Assembly (NCBI GenBank): GCA_016125165.1
Contig: WGMH01000011.1
Location: forward strand, 1-64,000
DNA: 64,000 nt
Source: Alphaproteobacteria bacterium
GTDB taxonomy: Bacteria; Pseudomonadota; Alphaproteobacteria; Micropepsales; Micropepsaceae
Reading direction: 5' to 3'
The position numbers were made by a program, and so were the translations under genes. Positions 62,720-64,000 of this stretch are shown one piece after another. Below the pieces are notes generated by a model. That model was not told where the DNA came from and searched no databases. It worked only from the letters and a program-made list of their open reading frames with translations. The first letter of the stretch is position 1. Every line of letters begins with the position of its first letter.

Positions 62720-63217
62720 ATGCTGAAACGCGCAGGTTTGACACTGGCCGCTGCCACCCTGGCGCTGGCCTTCAGCGCCTCCGGTGCTGCCGCCCGCAAC
62801 CACTACTATTATGGGGATTCCTGTCGCGACCAGAACCGTACCGCAGGCACCATCCTCGGGATGATAGCCGGCGGGATTATCGGAAATCAGTTCGGTCATG
62901 GCGGCGGCAAAGCCGCAGCCACGATTGGTGGTGTGTTCCTAGGTGGCGTCGCAGGCCGCTCGATCGGCGAAGATATCGATTGTGAAGACCGGCCTTATGC
63001 CTTCCACACCTATTACGAAGGCTTTGAAGGCCCGCTGGACCGCCGCTATGAATGGCGGCACCGCGATGCTTATGGCTGGATGGAGCCGACACGGCAATAT
63101 CGCCGCCGGGGTCAGGTCTGCCGCGATTTCATGACAACGACCTACCGTCATGGCCGCGAATATGTGCGCCACGGCACGGCGTGCCGCGATCGGTATGGCG
63201 ATTGGCACTTCATGTAA
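62720..63217 (+). CDS. Glycine-zipper 2TM outer-membrane/surface protein
   Basis: A 165-residue secreted protein: signal peptide 'MLKRAGLTLAAATLALAFSASGAAA', then a glycine-zipper hairpin ('AGTILGMIAGGIIGNQFGHGGGKAAATIGGVFLGGVAGRSIG') of the 17-kDa antigen type, and a Tyr/Arg-rich tail with cysteine pairs ('QVCRDFMTTTYRHGREYVRHGTACRD'). Likely envelope-located. Start at 62720 with GAGGAG about 7 nt upstream; the 61-residue track extension is untranslated leader. A strong terminator follows. A stress-sigma promoter upstream suggests induction under stress. Confidence 0.88.
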   Translation: MLKRAGLTLAAATLALAFSASGAAARNHYYYGDSCRDQNRTAGTILGMIAGGIIGNQFGHGGGKAAATIGGVFLGGVAGRSIGEDIDCEDRPYAFHTYYEGFEGPLDRRYEWRHRDAYGWMEPTRQYRRRGQVCRDFMTTTYRHGREYVRHGTACRDRYGDWHFM

Positions 63218-63241
63218 GAAGCGCGACTAGGTTCGGCTGCG

Positions 63242-63280
63242 AGGCCGCCTCCGGTTTCCCCTTCCGGAGGCGGCCTTTTT
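63242..63280 (+). terminator. Intrinsic terminator of the glycine-zipper gene
   Basis: GGCCGCCTCCGG and CCGGAGGCGGCC form a perfect 12-bp stem (13 with a flanking A-T pair), 9-nt loop, followed by TTTTT. Confidence 0.92.
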
Positions 63281-64000
63281 CTATGGGTGAAGCCGCTCGA
63301 ACCCGCCGGAGACAGCGAACAACATCAGCCACGGCTCGATGACGAGATCGATGAGTCCGTGCGCGAACATCGCCGGCATCAGGCTGCGTTTGCTCGCCAC
63401 GTATACGAGGGCCAGCATCAGCCCCAGGATCGACGTGCCAGCGATGGCGCCAATCATGGAGCCGATGCTGAAATTCGCCGTCATGCCGCCCCATCCGCCA
63501 TGCGCAATTCCGAACAGAAGCGCCGACAGCAGAACTTGAACCCATGTGGGTGCGCCGCCATCGCGCGCCGCCGTCATGACGAAACCGCGAAATATGAGCT
63601 CTTCGCCGAAGCCCGCGGTGATGCCGATACCGAGCGCTGTGAGAATGCGGAAGGCCGACCAATCCGTGAGAAATGGTGCGCCTTTCAGCATCGGGCCGCT
63701 GAACGAAAAGCCGGCGTAAATTGCAAACGCGATGGCCGCCGCAACCCATGCCCAAATCGGCGCGCGCTTTCGCCAACCAAGATTGGCAAATCTCTGCCCG
63801 CGAAGCTTCAGAAGGAAATAGAGCGCGGCCACTTCCACCCAAATCAGCAGAATGCTGCCACTGGCGCGGAAGGCTACCATCGCGCGCGGATTGCTGAGAT
63901 CGAAATGCAGCATGGCACGGGCTTGCCCGGCCTTCACTGCAACATACACACCCGCAAAGACCGCAATGAATAGCAGCAACGCCGACCATGGACCTATCGT
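63281..64000 (-). CDS. CPBP family intramembrane metalloprotease, 5' partial
   Basis: At least 239 residues; the frame stays open to the window end, so the track's TTG start at 63979 is probably internal and the gene is cut. About eight hydrophobic helices; 'GFGEELIFRGFVM' is the EExxxR motif, 'LFGIAHGGWGG' the second (FxxxH) motif and 'MFAHGLIDLV' the third. Such Abi/CPBP (CAAX-type) proteases include bacteriocin-immunity proteins. Convergent with the glycine-zipper gene, sharing its terminator region. Confidence 0.88.
   Translation of the reverse strand, partial: TIGPWSALLLFIAVFAGVYVAVKAGQARAMLHFDLSNPRAMVAFRASGSILLIWVEVAALYFLLKLRGQRFANLGWRKRAPIWAWVAAAIAFAIYAGFSFSGPMLKGAPFLTDWSAFRILTALGIGITAGFGEELIFRGFVMTAARDGGAPTWVQVLLSALLFGIAHGGWGGMTANFSIGSMIGAIAGTSILGLMLALVYVASKRSLMPAMFAHGLIDLVIEPWLMLFAVSGGFERLHP

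Overview
The window is a dense, high-GC chromosomal segment from an alphaproteobacterium. This is inferred from the F1 operon order atpHAGDC, the CarD/FdxA/S4/SUV3-like-helicase block, a Usg-family protein, a YegD-type Hsp70, a sigma-EcfG-like promoter and the general character of the proteins. I cannot name the genus. About 66 protein genes are packed with little spacing; many same-strand neighbours share ATGA or GTGA junctions, and five convergent pairs overlap by exactly the 4 nt of their stop codons. I see no rRNA, tRNA, CRISPR array, insertion sequence or prophage.

Layout. 1-7.3 kb: end of a phytase-like esterase, a VUT-type membrane protein, rpmB, meaB, a DUF3108 protein, a PAP2 phosphatase and the single-chain methylmalonyl-CoA mutase that MeaB serves. 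7.7-11.9 kb: SUV3-like helicase, S4 RNA-binding protein, FdxA ferredoxin and CarD. 11.9-19.7 kb: nuclease-like secreted protein, MscS channel, SDR, metallo-beta-lactamase-fold hydrolase, cytochrome b561 plus YceI, Sua5 and a D-2-hydroxyacid dehydrogenase-type flavoprotein. 19.7-27 kb: a GH17-GT2 beta-glucan synthase fusion, a periplasmic FKBP, a proteasome-fold N-terminal-nucleophile hydrolase overlapping a small unknown gene, and an SDR/TetR/DUF2306 block with a palindromic operator. 27-42 kb: YegD chaperone, nitronate monooxygenase, LysE exporter, quinone-reductase-like protein, Usg, serine hydrolase, dihydroorotase, GT4, YgfZ, VOC protein, Tag glycosylase, QueF/QueD, signal peptidase I, and an operon of an HPr-kinase-like protein, a sulfotransferase and an unknown protein. 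42-47.3 kb: F1 ATP synthase. 47.3-64 kb: TolB/TPR protein, ferritin-like protein, phospholipase D, P450 plus rubredoxin, sdhB alone on the minus strand, CreD, heparinase-like protein, Rpe, a polytopic membrane protein, an acetyltransferase, sdhCDA, a glycine-zipper surface protein and a CPBP protease cut by the window end.

Much of the window is housekeeping: energy metabolism (ATP synthase, succinate dehydrogenase split into two loci), propionate/odd-chain catabolism (mutase and MeaB), translation and tRNA modification (L28, Sua5, QueF, QueD), envelope and glucan biology, and stress functions. The least explained parts are the proteasome-like hydrolase with its overlapping partner, the HprK-like/sulfotransferase operon, the P450-rubredoxin pair, and several strong palindromes or hairpins in leaders (atpD, yegD, PAP2, the TetR operator, an orphan minus-strand terminator).
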